Positions 7,962-17,196 of a DNA stretch of 64,000 nt are shown piece after piece. The stretch spans positions 1 to 64,000 of the forward strand of contig JAILQG010000053.1 in assembly GCA_024699055.1 (NCBI GenBank), given 5' to 3'. Made by a program: the position numbers and the translations under genes. The stretch comes from Bacteroidales bacterium (lineage in GTDB: Bacteria > Bacteroidota > Bacteroidia > Bacteroidales > UBA932). Under the pieces are notes generated by a model. It did no database searches, was not told the DNA's origin, and saw only the letters and a program-made list of their open reading frames with translations. Numbering within the stretch: position 1 is the first letter of the stretch; the number at the start of each line of letters is the position of its first letter.

Positions 7962-10852
7962 AATACCATGTCGAACGCGGCCTGACGGGCGCGGGCGCTC
8001 TGGGCTGCGTTCATCTTGCCGAAATTCCACTTGACTCCGAAGAGGATGTAGCGGCCCATGATGAGCCTGTAAGAGTCTTCTTCGTAGTTGGCTGTGACGG
8101 TGTGGGTTAGGTTGCGGGTCTGGTTCAGGATATCGTGAACCGTGAGGTTCAGGGTGAACGGGCCTATGTTCTTGGAAATCGCGGCATTCCACTGCCATTC
8201 CGGCTGGCCGTAGCCGGCCGAATAGCCCTTGTAGAAGACATAGGAAACGTCCGAATTGAACTCGTATTCACTCTTTGTGGTATAGGATGCCCGGGCCGTC
8301 AGGTAAGTGTCAAGCGTATTCAGGTTGGCCTGGGGATTCAGCGAATAACGGGCGATGTTCCCCTGAGTCCTGGCGCCGGCGCTGAAGGAATAGTGATCCT
8401 GGTTGTACTTGAGGGTGAATCCGGCCACGGGACTTACGGACTGCGTACGGCTCTCTCCGAACCCGCTCTGTCCGCCGTAGAAGCGGTCTCCCGAAGCACT
8501 TCCCCAGAAATCAGCCATGAATGCCGAATAATCGAATGTCTCCCTGTCCAGTCCGGAAAGTGTACTCTTAGCCTGGTAGGACACTGATGAAGAATACCTG
8601 GCCGAGGCGTTCAACGTCAGGAACCATACCTTCTTCGCATCGAGCGGAGTCGTGTAATTCAGGAAGAAGTTGGTCGAAACGCTGGGTTTGGAGGCATTTA
8701 CGGGGATGGAATACAGGATGCCGTCCGAATCGTACCAGAGTGCGGAAACGATGGGATTGGTGTTCACGGAGAACAAGGCGTAAGCCATCAGCGTCGAGAA
8801 CTTTTCCCGGTTGTTCCTGGACCAGTTCATATTGAAAAAAGTCGACGAATAGGGCTTAAGGTAAACGTTGCCGAGGCTCAGACGGGACGGATTGCTGATA
8901 TTCAGCACCGGGAGCATCCGGGAAGATGAAGGCTGCTGGCCATATCCGGAGGCGGAGGCGTAGAATCTGTCATTCCCTGCCGAATGCTGGAAACGGAGAG
9001 TGGGCGCGAAGTACCAGTTCCACTCGTCTTTGCCCGTAGTCTCCACTATGCCGTAGCTCTTGGACCAGGTTTCATTGAGGAGGCCGTTGGCCCGGCCGCC
9101 CAGAGTTATCCAGCTGCGCTCCCCGAACTTGTACTGGACTGTCATGTCATACTGCCAGTCCTGATACATGGTCTTGCTTTCAGAGCTGTAATATTCATTC
9201 TTGCCTGCGGCGGCGCCGAAGGTGTCATACGCATCCCTCACACTCTCGCTGCGGGTCCAGTCAAAATCGATCATGGCGGAAAGCGACCACTTTTCCCCGA
9301 GAGGCTCGGTATACCTGAGTTGAGCGCCCGTTCCATATGTCAGGCCGTTTGAAATGTATGTCAACGCCTTCGAATTGTCTCCAGCGGCGGTGGTCAGGAG
9401 GGTCGATTCAGTGCTCTCCCCTTCATTGGCGATGTACTGGGGGTAAATCCAGAGTCTGAGGGCACGGTCTTTTTTGCCGCCGATTTCGCGGAAAGTGACG
9501 TCGGCGTCGAATGTCGCATCCTTTCTCTTCGAAAAGCTGTGAGTCGAACTCTCCGAACTGTTCACGAAACTCCCTTCACGGAAAGTCCCGGTACTGCCGC
9601 TCTCATAGGAATCGGTCGTATTGTAGCTGAAATCCGGCCGTATGTGGAACCATACCTTGCCCTTCTCCTTCTCGAATTCCATACTGGCGGACAGTCCGCT
9701 GCGATAGGACCTTCCGCTGCTTACTGACGAGGATTCCAGATTGCCGTCGTCCTGGTACGTGGTCCTGTCCGACCTGGAGCCGTAATCAGTATCCACATAC
9801 TTATAGTTGGCGCTCACGGTGGTTTCCACATCCTTGATGCGCGAGGTGTTGGCGTTTACGGCAAACTGGGCTGCGGTGGACAGTCCCTGGTCCTGGGTGG
9901 AACGCTCCCCCACATCGCTGACTACCATTATGACGGCATTGGAGTCGTTGATGTTCTGGCCGTTGGCAATCACCGTTATCTGGTCTTTCTCGGTGTAGGC
10001 CGACACCAGCGCGTTCCCGTTCCACAGCAGTCCGCGGTCGTCGCGCAGCACGTCGTCGCCATCCTTGTCGCCGAGCGTGGTGCCGCCCTTCACGCCCGCA
10101 TTGCCGAACCATCCTTTCTCGTATTCCTTCTTGAGCGAAACGTCCAGCACCTTTTCACGGGAGCCGTCCTGGACGCCGGAGGCGCGGGTCTGCTCGCTCT
10201 CCCGGTCTATTACCCGGATTTTGTCGACTATGGATGCCGGCAGATTGTTCAGCGCCGTACTCTGGTCTTTGAAGAAGAAGGTGCGTCCGCCAACGGTCAG
10301 TTTATCTATCTCCTCGCCGTTGAACTTCACTTTGCCGTCTTCGGTGATTTCCATGCCCGGCATGCGTTTCAGCAGATCCCTCAGCATCGCGTTGGTGCCC
10401 ACGGTGAACGAGGAGGCGTTGAATTCGACGGTATCCTGCTTCACCACGATGGGGTTGCCCACGTCCCTCACCACGGCGGCCTCCAGGAAATTTTCATCGA
10501 TCTTCAGGCGGATAGTGCCCATATCCACCCGCTCATCCCTGAAGAAACGCTCCTTCACGAAGGGCTCGTATCCCATCATTTCGACATGAAAGACATAACT
10601 GCCGTACGGCACGTCGTCCAGCTTGGCCACGCCGTTGGCATCGGACAGGGTGAAGTTGGTGATTGTGGTATCCTTTGACGGAATCACATATACCGAGGCG
10701 AATCCTACCGGCTCGTTGGTCAGCGAGTCTACGACCGTGGCATTGATTTCGCTCAGCCGCCCCTGGAACACGTTTTCGTTGAGAATGACTATCTGCGCCC
10801 CGGCAGACAGCGACAGGACGAGCAAAGCGAATATGAGTATTATCCTTTTCAT
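7958..10852 (-). CDS. TonB-dependent-receptor-like outer membrane beta-barrel protein with CarboxypepD_reg domain
   Basis: This 964-residue protein has a signal peptide (MKRIILIFALLVLSLSAGAQ). A carboxypeptidase-regulatory-like beta-sandwich follows (DSLTNEPVGFASVYVI to GYEPF, about residues 35-100). Next comes a plug-like domain (VKQDTVEFNASSFTVGTNAM, LLKRMPGMEITEDGKV, about 140-240), and from about residue 270 a long Tyr/Trp/Ser-rich barrel. The pattern matches the Bacteroidetes outer-membrane beta-barrel family (PF14905 type) rather than classical SusC, and no SusD partner is nearby. It is paralogous to the gene at 48822-51680. Its start overlaps the stop of the upstream TPR gene in an ATGA, so it should be the second gene of that operon. 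The transported or assembled cargo is unknown. Confidence 0.87.
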   Translation of the reverse strand: MKRIILIFALLVLSLSAGAQIVILNENVFQGRLSEINATVVDSLTNEPVGFASVYVIPSKDTTITNFTLSDANGVAKLDDVPYGSYVFHVEMMGYEPFVKERFFRDERVDMGTIRLKIDENFLEAAVVRDVGNPIVVKQDTVEFNASSFTVGTNAMLRDLLKRMPGMEITEDGKVKFNGEEIDKLTVGGRTFFFKDQSTALNNLPASIVDKIRVIDRESEQTRASGVQDGSREKVLDVSLKKEYEKGWFGNAGVKGGTTLGDKDGDDVLRDDRGLLWNGNALVSAYTEKDQITVIANGQNINDSNAVIMVVSDVGERSTQDQGLSTAAQFAVNANTSRIKDVETTVSANYKYVDTDYGSRSDRTTYQDDGNLESSSVSSGRSYRSGLSASMEFEKEKGKVWFHIRPDFSYNTTDSYESGSTGTFREGSFVNSSESSTHSFSKRKDATFDADVTFREIGGKKDRALRLWIYPQYIANEGESTESTLLTTAAGDNSKALTYISNGLTYGTGAQLRYTEPLGEKWSLSAMIDFDWTRSESVRDAYDTFGAAAGKNEYYSSESKTMYQDWQYDMTVQYKFGERSWITLGGRANGLLNETWSKSYGIVETTGKDEWNWYFAPTLRFQHSAGNDRFYASASGYGQQPSSSRMLPVLNISNPSRLSLGNVYLKPYSSTFFNMNWSRNNREKFSTLMAYALFSVNTNPIVSALWYDSDGILYSIPVNASKPSVSTNFFLNYTTPLDAKKVWFLTLNASARYSSSVSYQAKSTLSGLDRETFDYSAFMADFWGSASGDRFYGGQSGFGESRTQSVSPVAGFTLKYNQDHYSFSAGARTQGNIARYSLNPQANLNTLDTYLTARASYTTKSEYEFNSDVSYVFYKGYSAGYGQPEWQWNAAISKNIGPFTLNLTVHDILNQTRNLTHTVTANYEEDSYRLIMGRYILFGVKWNFGKMNAAQSARARQAAFDMVF

Positions 10853-12045
10853 TTTCCGTTATTCGATTCAGGTTCTTCCATAAACAATTCGGCCTTCAGG
10901 AAATCGATGCTTTTCTTGGCGAACCCATACCCCTTTGAGTCCGGACTGGCTACCTGCAGATATTTTTCGTACCACTGGATCGCCCGCTTGTAATCCTTCT
11001 TCATTTCATAGCAATAGGCTATCGTGGAGAGGGCGGATATGAACTTGGGATTGTAGCGGTAGGCCTCCTTGTAATGCTCGATGGCCTTGTCCCAGGATTC
11101 CTGACTCATGTAGTAGCCCAATCCATATTGCTGATGGATTCGCGATGCCATCACGGGGTCGGGCTGAATCATCTCCCAGGCCTTGTCCAGCCAGGGTTTT
11201 ACGTTTTCTTCAAAACCGAAACGCCCTTCGGCCTGTACCGCGGCGATGGCGTAGGCGAGGTTCACGTCGCTGGAATCTATCTGCCATGCGGCGAGTAGCT
11301 CTTTCTGAGCCCGGTATATCACCTGGGTATGCCAATAGCTCTGACCCAAATAGTAATGGATTGGATAGCTGTCGTTGCCGATATCCTCCTGCCTCTGGAA
11401 CACTTCGGCGGCGGAGTCGTAATCCCCTTTCCGGTACAGAGCGAGGCCCTTGAGCGGTGCCACGGTAGGGTTGTCCGGATCCTCGGCGAGGAACGGCTCC
11501 GTAACCGCAACCGCCCCGTCGTAATCTCCCTTGGTGATGTAGACATTCACAGCCTTGGCCACGACCGATTCGTTCATCGGCTTCATGGCAAGGGCCCGGC
11601 GGTAGTACCACAGCGCCGAGTCAAGCTGCTCCATCTGCCTGAAGGCGTCGCCCACATAACTCACCACGGCTGGAATTGAATCCAGCTGGAGCACAGCCCG
11701 CCCGGCCTCAACGCTTTCGGGGTACGCTTTGAGCCGGTAAAAAGCCTGCATCTGACGGATCTTATAGAGCACGTTGCCGGGCCGCAGGCTGGAGAGCATG
11801 AAATAGGTGCCGGCGGCATCTTCATAAGTTCCCTGCTGGAAATGGCAGTCGGCCAGTTCGGCCATCACGGTCTCGTCCATGGCACCGGGCTGCACCAGGG
11901 TGGAAAGCAAGTCGATGGCGTCGTCGATACGGTAGATGCTTTTCAGATACCGGGCCTCGGTGAGTACGGAATCACGATGGGTGGCCTGCGCACAGAGAGG
12001 AATGCCGGCGATTATCCACAGGAAAATAACGAGGGCTTTTCTCAT
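10849..12045 (-). CDS. Exported TPR-repeat protein, partner of the barrel protein
   Basis: This 398-residue protein is read from MRKALVIFLWIIAGIPLCAQ, a signal peptide; the extra 25 codons in the track cross the promoter box and are discarded. The body is made of degenerate tetratricopeptide repeats, for example YEDAAGTYFMLSSLRPGN, PIHYYLGQSYWHTQ and SALSTIAYCYEMKKDYKRAI, covering about residues 30-380. TPRs mediate protein-protein contacts; in the periplasm they often serve outer-membrane assemblies. The stop overlaps the start of the barrel gene (ATGA), which argues for a shared function. It has its own promoter and sits behind the pnp terminator. No enzymatic domain is seen. Confidence 0.85.
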   Translation of the reverse strand: MRKALVIFLWIIAGIPLCAQATHRDSVLTEARYLKSIYRIDDAIDLLSTLVQPGAMDETVMAELADCHFQQGTYEDAAGTYFMLSSLRPGNVLYKIRQMQAFYRLKAYPESVEAGRAVLQLDSIPAVVSYVGDAFRQMEQLDSALWYYRRALAMKPMNESVVAKAVNVYITKGDYDGAVAVTEPFLAEDPDNPTVAPLKGLALYRKGDYDSAAEVFQRQEDIGNDSYPIHYYLGQSYWHTQVIYRAQKELLAAWQIDSSDVNLAYAIAAVQAEGRFGFEENVKPWLDKAWEMIQPDPVMASRIHQQYGLGYYMSQESWDKAIEHYKEAYRYNPKFISALSTIAYCYEMKKDYKRAIQWYEKYLQVASPDSKGYGFAKKSIDFLKAELFMEEPESNNGK

Positions 12046-12062
12046 ATAAGTCAATGTCAGAT

Positions 12063-12071
12063 GCAAATATA
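12063..12071 (-). promoter_or_regulatory. -7 promoter element TATATTTGC for the TPR/barrel operon
   Basis: Perfect TAnnTTTGC on the minus strand, 17 nt from the TPR gene ATG and just downstream of the pnp terminator, so the TPR-barrel pair is an independent transcription unit. Confidence 0.6.
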
Positions 12072-12087
12072 GTGCTAAATCCGGTAC

Positions 12088-12121
12088 GAAAAAAGGTGCC
12101 TGAAAAATCTTTCCAGACACC
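12088..12121 (-). terminator. Rho-independent terminator after pnp
   Basis: On the minus strand GGTGTCTG pairs with CAGGCACC (8 bp with one G-U), followed by TTTTTT. It lies 25 nt past the pnp stop. Confidence 0.75.
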
Positions 12122-12145
12122 CTTTCTCATTTAATATCACCGGAC

Positions 12146-14551
12146 CTAGTAGAGCTCGTCAACGGGCTCCTTGTAGTCGTCGGCTGCGGGAGCCGGGGCG
12201 TCTTCGGTACGGAAGCTGCGGTGCTGGCCGCCGCCATGGCGTTCTCCGCCGTTCCTGCGTTCGCCGCGATGGTCGTTGCCACCGTTCCTGCGTTCGCCGT
12301 TACCGCGGTCACCACCGTTCCGGCGATCGTTGCCACCGTTACGACGGTCGCCGCCATTCCGACGGTCGTTGCCGCCCTGGCGGGGCTTGCGCTCCTGCTC
12401 GACATAGCCCTCGGGCTTTTCGGTGAGGACGCGCATGCTGAGGCGCATCTTGCCGCTCTTGTCATCGTATTCGAGGAGCTTGACATCAACCTCGTCGCCA
12501 ACCTTGAGGACATCCTCGACCTTTTCGGTCTTGGTCCAGGAGATCTCGCTTACGTGGAGAAGGCCTTCCTTGCCGGGAAGGATCTCGATGAAGGCGCCGA
12601 AATCGAGAATGGAAACCACCTTGCCGTGATATACGGTGCCGACCTCGGGCTTCGCGCAGATGCCCTTGATCCATTCGATGGCCTTGACCATGCTTTCCTT
12701 GTCGGTGGAAGCGACATCGACCACACCTTCGGTGAGGTTGGTACCCTCGATGGGAACTTCGTCCACGGTGATGACGGTACCGGTCTCCTTCTGGATCTTC
12801 TGGATGGTCTCGCCGCCCTTGCCGATAACTGCACCGATGAATTCCGAAGGAATGCGGATTTCCTCGATGCGGGGCACGAAGGGCTTGTAATCCTCGCGGG
12901 GTTCGGGCTGCACCTTGAGCATTTCGCCCATGATGTGGAGCCTGCCCTGGCGGGCCTGCTCGAGAGCCTTCTCGAGGACCTCGTAGGAAAGGCCGTCGAC
13001 CTTGATGTCCATCTGGGTGGCGGTGATGCCGTCCTTGGTACCCGCGACCTTGAAGTCCATGTCGCCGAGATGGTCCTCGTCGCCGAGGATGTCGGTGAGG
13101 ATGGCATAGCGCTCATTGGGCTTTTCGGCGTCGGTGATGAGGCCCATGGCCACACCGGCGACCGGCTTGCGGATCTTGACGCCGGCGTCCATGAGGGCGA
13201 GGCAGCCGCCGCAGACGGAAGCCATGGAGGACGAGCCGTTGGACTCGAGGATATCGGAAACTACGCGGACGGCGTAGGGATTCTCGGGAGCGAGGGGCAC
13301 CACAGCCTTCAGGGCCCTCATCGCGAGGTTGCCGTGACCGATTTCGCGGCGGCCGGGAGCCCTCTGGGGCCTGGCCTCACCGGTGGCGAACGGCGGGAAG
13401 TTGTAGTGGAGCACGAACTGGGAGTCGCCCTGGATGAGCACCTCGTCGTTCTCCTTCATATCCATCTTGGTGCCGAGGGTGACGCTGGCAAGGCTCTGGG
13501 TCTCGCCGCGGGTGAAGACGGCGCTGCCGTGCGCACAGGGCAGGACATCGGTTTCGCACCAGATGGGACGCACCTCAGCGGTGTGACGGCCGTCGAGGCG
13601 GAGGCCTTCGTCGAGAATCATGTTGCGCATCGCTTCCTTCTCGACCTCGCCGTAATACCTTTCGACGAGAGGAGTCTTCTCTTCGAGTTCTTCCTCGGGA
13701 ATGGTGGCAAGGAATTCCTCCTTGATGGCCTTGAAGCCCTCTTCGCGCTGCTTCTTGGGAGAAGCGCTCTTGGCAAGGGCGTAGCACTTGTCGTAGCAGG
13801 CGGTGCGGACGGCCTTCCTGAGGTCTTCGTCCTGCACGTCATGCGTATAGTCGCGCTTTTTCACGTCGGTTCCGAGCTCGTGCATGAGCTCCTTCTGGAC
13901 GCGGCAGTGCTTCTTTATCTCTTCGTGGGCGAACTTGATGGCCTCGAGCATGTCGTGCTCGGAAACCTCGTTGAGCTCGCCTTCCACCATCATGATGTTC
14001 TCTTCGGTGGCGGCCACCATCATGTCGATGTCAGCACCGGGCATCTCGCTGAAAGCGGGATTGATGCGCCATTCACCGTTGATACGGGCTACGCGGACCT
14101 CGGAGATGGGGCCTCCGAAGGGGAGGTCGGAGCTCGCAAGGGCGGCGGAGGCGGCAAGGCCGGCCAGAGCGTCGGGCTGAGTGTCCTTGTCGGCGGAGAT
14201 GAGGCTGATGTAGATGAAAACTTCCAGGTGGAAATCATCCGGCCACAGAGGGCGGATGGGCCTGTCCACCAGGCGTGCTATGAGCACTTCATAGTCGTCG
14301 GCCTTGCCTTCCCTCTTGAGGAAACCTCCGGGGAAGCGGCCTGCTGAATAATACTTTTCCCTGTAGTCTACGGAAAGCGGGAGGAAATCGGTTCCTTCCA
14401 CCACTTCGTCAGCTGCTGTTACGGTGGCGAGAAGCATGGTGCCACCCATCTTGACTACTGCTGAGCCGGCGGCCTGCTTGGCCAACTTGCCGGTCTCGAT
14501 TTCAATTACCCGACCGTCGGGCAGTTCAATCTTCTTAGTGATTACGTTCAT
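12146..14551 (-). CDS. pnp: Polynucleotide phosphorylase with long Arg-Asn-Gly-Gly-rich tail
   Basis: PNPase degrades RNA 3' to 5' using phosphate and can add tails in reverse. The order is RNase PH domain 1 ([20 protein letters not shown]), alpha-helical linker, RNase PH domain 2 (residues about 310-540), KH domain ([20 protein letters not shown], about 555-615), S1 domain ([20 protein letters not shown], about 625-695) and a low-complexity tail. The tail, about residues 715-780, repeats [12 protein letters not shown] and GERRNGG. Total length is 801, against roughly 700 for forms without a tail. The tail is predicted to be a disordered, basic RNA-binding extension. It lies downstream of rpsO on the same strand with a hairpin between them, as in many bacteria. 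Confidence 0.97.
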   Translation of the reverse strand: MNVITKKIELPDGRVIEIETGKLAKQAAGSAVVKMGGTMLLATVTAADEVVEGTDFLPLSVDYREKYYSAGRFPGGFLKREGKADDYEVLIARLVDRPIRPLWPDDFHLEVFIYISLISADKDTQPDALAGLAASAALASSDLPFGGPISEVRVARINGEWRINPAFSEMPGADIDMMVAATEENIMMVEGELNEVSEHDMLEAIKFAHEEIKKHCRVQKELMHELGTDVKKRDYTHDVQDEDLRKAVRTACYDKCYALAKSASPKKQREEGFKAIKEEFLATIPEEELEEKTPLVERYYGEVEKEAMRNMILDEGLRLDGRHTAEVRPIWCETDVLPCAHGSAVFTRGETQSLASVTLGTKMDMKENDEVLIQGDSQFVLHYNFPPFATGEARPQRAPGRREIGHGNLAMRALKAVVPLAPENPYAVRVVSDILESNGSSSMASVCGGCLALMDAGVKIRKPVAGVAMGLITDAEKPNERYAILTDILGDEDHLGDMDFKVAGTKDGITATQMDIKVDGLSYEVLEKALEQARQGRLHIMGEMLKVQPEPREDYKPFVPRIEEIRIPSEFIGAVIGKGGETIQKIQKETGTVITVDEVPIEGTNLTEGVVDVASTDKESMVKAIEWIKGICAKPEVGTVYHGKVVSILDFGAFIEILPGKEGLLHVSEISWTKTEKVEDVLKVGDEVDVKLLEYDDKSGKMRLSMRVLTEKPEGYVEQERKPRQGGNDRRNGGDRRNGGNDRRNGGDRGNGERRNGGNDHRGERRNGGERHGGGQHRSFRTEDAPAPAADDYKEPVDELY
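12245..12392 (-). repeat. Degenerate in-frame tandem repeat encoding RRNGG units in pnp
   Basis: The DNA repeats variants of a 12-24 nt unit (plus-strand words such as ttgccaccgtt and cgccgcc recur) that encode [11 protein letters not shown] and NDRRNGG. All copies stay in frame, which points to selection for the peptide rather than slippage noise. Confidence 0.7.
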
Positions 14552-14578
14552 TATTGTGTTGCGTTACGTCTTTACAGC

Positions 14579-14612
14579 AAAAAAGGGATGCAGCCACCAA
14601 GGCCCATCCCTT
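14579..14612 (-). terminator. Terminator or attenuator hairpin between rpsO and pnp
   Basis: On the minus strand AAGGGATG pairs with CATCCCTT (8 bp, 14-nt loop) and runs into TTTTTT. It lies 16 nt after the rpsO stop and 27 nt before the pnp ATG, where it could partly separate the two genes or act as an RNA processing site. Confidence 0.7.
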
Positions 14613-14628
14613 GAATCTTTTGCGCGGC

Positions 14629-14904
14629 TTACTTGCGCAGCGAGAGTTCCTTCACAATCTTACGGTAGCGCTCGATGTCGATTTCCTTGAGGTAGTCGAG
14701 GAGCTGACGGCGCTTACCCACGAGCCTGAGAAGGGAGCGGCGTGTCACCACGTCTTTCTTGTTCTTCTTGAGGTGCTCGGTGAGGTGGGCGATACGATAA
14801 GTGAAGAGGGCCACCTGGCTTTCAGGGGAACCCGTGTCGGCTGCTGTTTTGCCGTACTTCTGGAAAAGTTCCTGTTTCTTTTCCGGCTGGAGATACTCTG
14901 CCAT
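14629..14904 (-). CDS. rpsO: Small ribosomal subunit protein uS15
   Basis: This 91-residue protein has the full S15 pattern: KTAADTGSPESQVALFTYRI, then HLKKNKKDVVTRRSLLRLVG and RRQLLDYLKEIDIERY. S15 binds the central domain of 16S rRNA early in 30S assembly. Length is typical (about 89 residues). The promoter box is about 105 nt upstream, so the transcript carries a leader with a perfect hairpin. pnp follows after a terminator-like hairpin. Confidence 0.98.
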   Translation of the reverse strand: MAEYLQPEKKQELFQKYGKTAADTGSPESQVALFTYRIAHLTEHLKKNKKDVVTRRSLLRLVGKRRQLLDYLKEIDIERYRKIVKELSLRK

Positions 14905-14936
14905 TTTTCTTTTTTGTTTTTAATTAATAATCAGGA

Positions 14937-14957
14937 ACTTCCGGACGAACCGGAAGT
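14937..14957 (-). promoter_or_regulatory. Perfect hairpin in the rpsO 5' leader
   Basis: ACTTCCGG and CCGGAAGT form an 8-bp stem around a 5-nt loop, 32 nt upstream of the rpsO ATG and inside the predicted leader. No T-run follows, so it is not a terminator. Autoregulation of rpsO by S15 binding its leader is known in several bacteria with unrelated leader structures; a similar role here is inference. Confidence 0.45.
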
Positions 14958-15009
14958 CATCCTGCCAGCGCGGCGATCGGTTGCGGTCGACGCATCGACA
15001 GAAAGCGCG

Positions 15010-15018
15010 GCAAAGATA
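15010..15018 (-). promoter_or_regulatory. -7 promoter element TATCTTTGC for rpsO
   Basis: Perfect TAnnTTTGC on the minus strand, about 105 nt upstream of rpsO and just past the end of the epimerase gene. Confidence 0.6.
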
Positions 15019-15022
15019 GGAA

Positions 15023-16231
15023 TTATTTTTTAATTGACAAGCCCAGCCCGGGCAGATTGTTGAGTGTGATGCGGCCGTCCTTCACCAGCACCCCTTCGAA
15101 GGGATCGTTGGAGATGAGGAGGTTCCCGTCGAGATCGGCGAAATCCACGCCGGAGGACAGCTGGGCCGCCGCCGACACGGCGCAGGACGTCTCGGTCATG
15201 CAGCCGAGCATGACCTTCATGCCGACCGCCCTGGCGTAGGACATCATCTGCCTGGCTTTGAGCAGGCCACCGCATTTCATCAGCTTGATATTCACGCCGT
15301 TGAAGGCGCCGCGGCAGTTCCTGAGATCTGCCATGCCCTGCACGCTCTCGTCGGCGAAAATGGGCAGCGGGCTCCTTTCCTTGAGCCATGCGGTGTCTTC
15401 TATCCTGCCTACGGGGAAAGGCTGCTCCACCATCACGACGCCATGTTCCTTGAGCCAGTAGATTTCGGAAAGGGCCTCCATCCTGTCGGACCAGCCCTGG
15501 TTTGCATCCACTATGATGGGAAGGTCGCTGACGCTGCGGACAGCGCTGATCCTCGACTTGTCGTTCGGGGTACCGACCTTGACTTTCAACAGTTTGAACC
15601 TGTCGGCCGCCTCGACGGTCTTGGCGCTCATGACTTCGGGGGTGTCGATGCCTATGGTGTAGCTCGTAACCGGAGTCTTGTCGGGGTCCTGCCCCCAGAT
15701 GCGCCACAGCGGCTGGCAGAGGAGCTTTCCGAAGAGGTCGTGAAGGGCCATGTCCACCGCCGCCTTCGCGGGGGCGTCCCCTTTGGAAAGGGAATTCACG
15801 TAATCCATGATTTCCTCGATGCGGAAGGGATCGGAGAACTGTCCCAGCTTAACATTCGCGAGGAAGGCGCAGATGCTCTCGGTGGTATGTCCCAGATACG
15901 GGGGCATGCTGGCCTCGCCGTAACCGGTGAATCCATCGTATTCTATCTTCACCTGGACGTCGGGAGTGGTCGTCCTGGTATTGCCGGAGACCCCGAAAGG
16001 ATGGCTGAGCTGCAGTTCATAGGGCTCCCAGCTGAGTTTCATCCTGGAACCCGTCACGGGCTGGTAAGCCCTGGGCATACGGGCCTCTCGGGCCGCGGAA
16101 ACGCTGTCCGCCCTTGCAAGCGAATCGGCATCTCCTCCATGTCCACCCTTAATGCCTTTCACGCCGCACGCTGCCGCTGCCGCACCGGCGGCTGCCACCG
16201 CCGCACCTTTCAGGAAATCTCTCCGTTTCAT
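15023..16231 (-). CDS. Tat-exported lipoprotein, enolase-superfamily dipeptide epimerase
   Basis: This 402-residue protein opens with a twin-arginine signal (MKRRDFLKGAAVAAAG) that ends in a lipobox (AAAAC), so it is probably folded before export and then lipid-anchored. The enolase-superfamily fold follows: KLLKVKVG with a catalytic Lys, metal ligands in IIVDANQGW, VVMVEQPF and IFADESV, and a second catalytic Lys in NIKLMKCGG. The closest pattern is L-Ala-D/L-Glu-type dipeptide epimerase, which acts on murein peptides, though muconate-lactonising-like enzymes are an alternative. An extracytoplasmic location is unusual for this family. Its start overlaps the YitT gene stop in ATGA. Confidence 0.85.
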   Translation of the reverse strand: MKRRDFLKGAAVAAAGAAAAACGVKGIKGGHGGDADSLARADSVSAAREARMPRAYQPVTGSRMKLSWEPYELQLSHPFGVSGNTRTTTPDVQVKIEYDGFTGYGEASMPPYLGHTTESICAFLANVKLGQFSDPFRIEEIMDYVNSLSKGDAPAKAAVDMALHDLFGKLLCQPLWRIWGQDPDKTPVTSYTIGIDTPEVMSAKTVEAADRFKLLKVKVGTPNDKSRISAVRSVSDLPIIVDANQGWSDRMEALSEIYWLKEHGVVMVEQPFPVGRIEDTAWLKERSPLPIFADESVQGMADLRNCRGAFNGVNIKLMKCGGLLKARQMMSYARAVGMKVMLGCMTETSCAVSAAAQLSSGVDFADLDGNLLISNDPFEGVLVKDGRITLNNLPGLGLSIKK

Positions 16232-17175
16232 ACGTTCAGTTTTGAACCGGTATGCCAGCGGCCGTATACCTCGCTGACGTTGCCGGCTGTTGTAAAGTTG
16301 TCAATCTGGTTCTTCTTCAGGAAGTCCATGAGCGCGGCGAACTCGTCCTTGGTAAGGAGAGCCTCCACCTCGATCTGCTGCTTGCCGGAAAAGCCGCCCG
16401 TAACGGAATACAGGCTGCAGCCGCGGTGAAGGGACTCGACTATGAACTCGCGGATCCGCTCGTGCTCGTCCGAAATGACGCATACGCGCTTCTTGCGGTT
16501 GAGGCTGGCCATGAAATAATCCACCACGAGACCGTTGATCCAGGTACCGATGAGGCCGATTATGACCATGTGGAACGGATTGATGAGGAAGGCAGTGCAG
16601 CAGATCAGGCCGCCGCCTATGGTCACGCTCAGGCCGAGGTCGAGGTGCGTGTATTTGTTGATGATCTTTGCGATGATGTCGAGGCCGCCGGTGGAAGCAT
16701 TGATATTGAAGAGGATGGCCTGGGATATGCTGAGCATGAGCACGAAGCAGATGAGGTCCAGCCAGGGGTCGCCCATCACGGAAGTGCCGTTGAGAGTGTT
16801 GATGGGCATGTCGCTGGCCATGCGAAGTTCCGCCAGCTTGCTCGCCGGCATTATCTTCTCCCACACTTCCATGAGCGGGCCGAGGATCAGCGCGGTGTAC
16901 ACTGTCTTTGCCCCGAACTCCTTGCCTATGAGCACCCACGCGAGCAGAAGCAGGATGGCGTTGATGATGAAGATCATCAGTGACACCTTGATGGGGATGA
17001 ACTGGGAAAGGACTATGGACAGACCGGAAATGGTTCCGATGATCAGTTTGCTGGGAACCAGGAAATAATAAACCGCGGCGGCTCCGAAGAACATGCCCAC
17101 GGTCATGACGATGAAATCTTTCCAGAACTTCCAGGTACCCAGGTAGTTCAGGACTTCTTTAGCAACGCTTGCCAT
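16228..17175 (-). CDS. YitT family integral membrane protein (DUF161 plus DUF2179)
   Basis: This 315-residue protein has about five to six hydrophobic segments (for example FIVMTVGMFFGAAAVYYFLV, IFIINAILLLLAWVLIG and LICFVLMLSISQAILF). The loop STGGLDIIAKIINKYTHLDL is typical of YitT. From about residue 225 there is a cytosolic DUF2179-type domain (VCVISDEHERIREFIVE, SVTGGFSGKQ). The family is widespread and its substrate is not established. It lies in an operon-like run: FISUMP lipoprotein upstream by 21 nt, and the epimerase downstream with ATGA overlap. Confidence 0.92.
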   Translation of the reverse strand: MASVAKEVLNYLGTWKFWKDFIVMTVGMFFGAAAVYYFLVPSKLIIGTISGLSIVLSQFIPIKVSLMIFIINAILLLLAWVLIGKEFGAKTVYTALILGPLMEVWEKIMPASKLAELRMASDMPINTLNGTSVMGDPWLDLICFVLMLSISQAILFNINASTGGLDIIAKIINKYTHLDLGLSVTIGGGLICCTAFLINPFHMVIIGLIGTWINGLVVDYFMASLNRKKRVCVISDEHERIREFIVESLHRGCSLYSVTGGFSGKQQIEVEALLTKDEFAALMDFLKKNQIDNFTTAGNVSEVYGRWHTGSKLNV

Positions 17176-17196
17176 AGATTGGTGATAAGGTGGTTA

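Noticed and set aside
12245-12392. Repeats in this stretch as a CRISPR-like array
   Set aside because: Units are short, degenerate, in frame and lack unique spacers; they encode the PNPase tail.
12221-14347. 708-codon plus-strand ORF opposite pnp
   Set aside because: Low-complexity antisense reading of the intact pnp gene, with no promoter or family resemblance.
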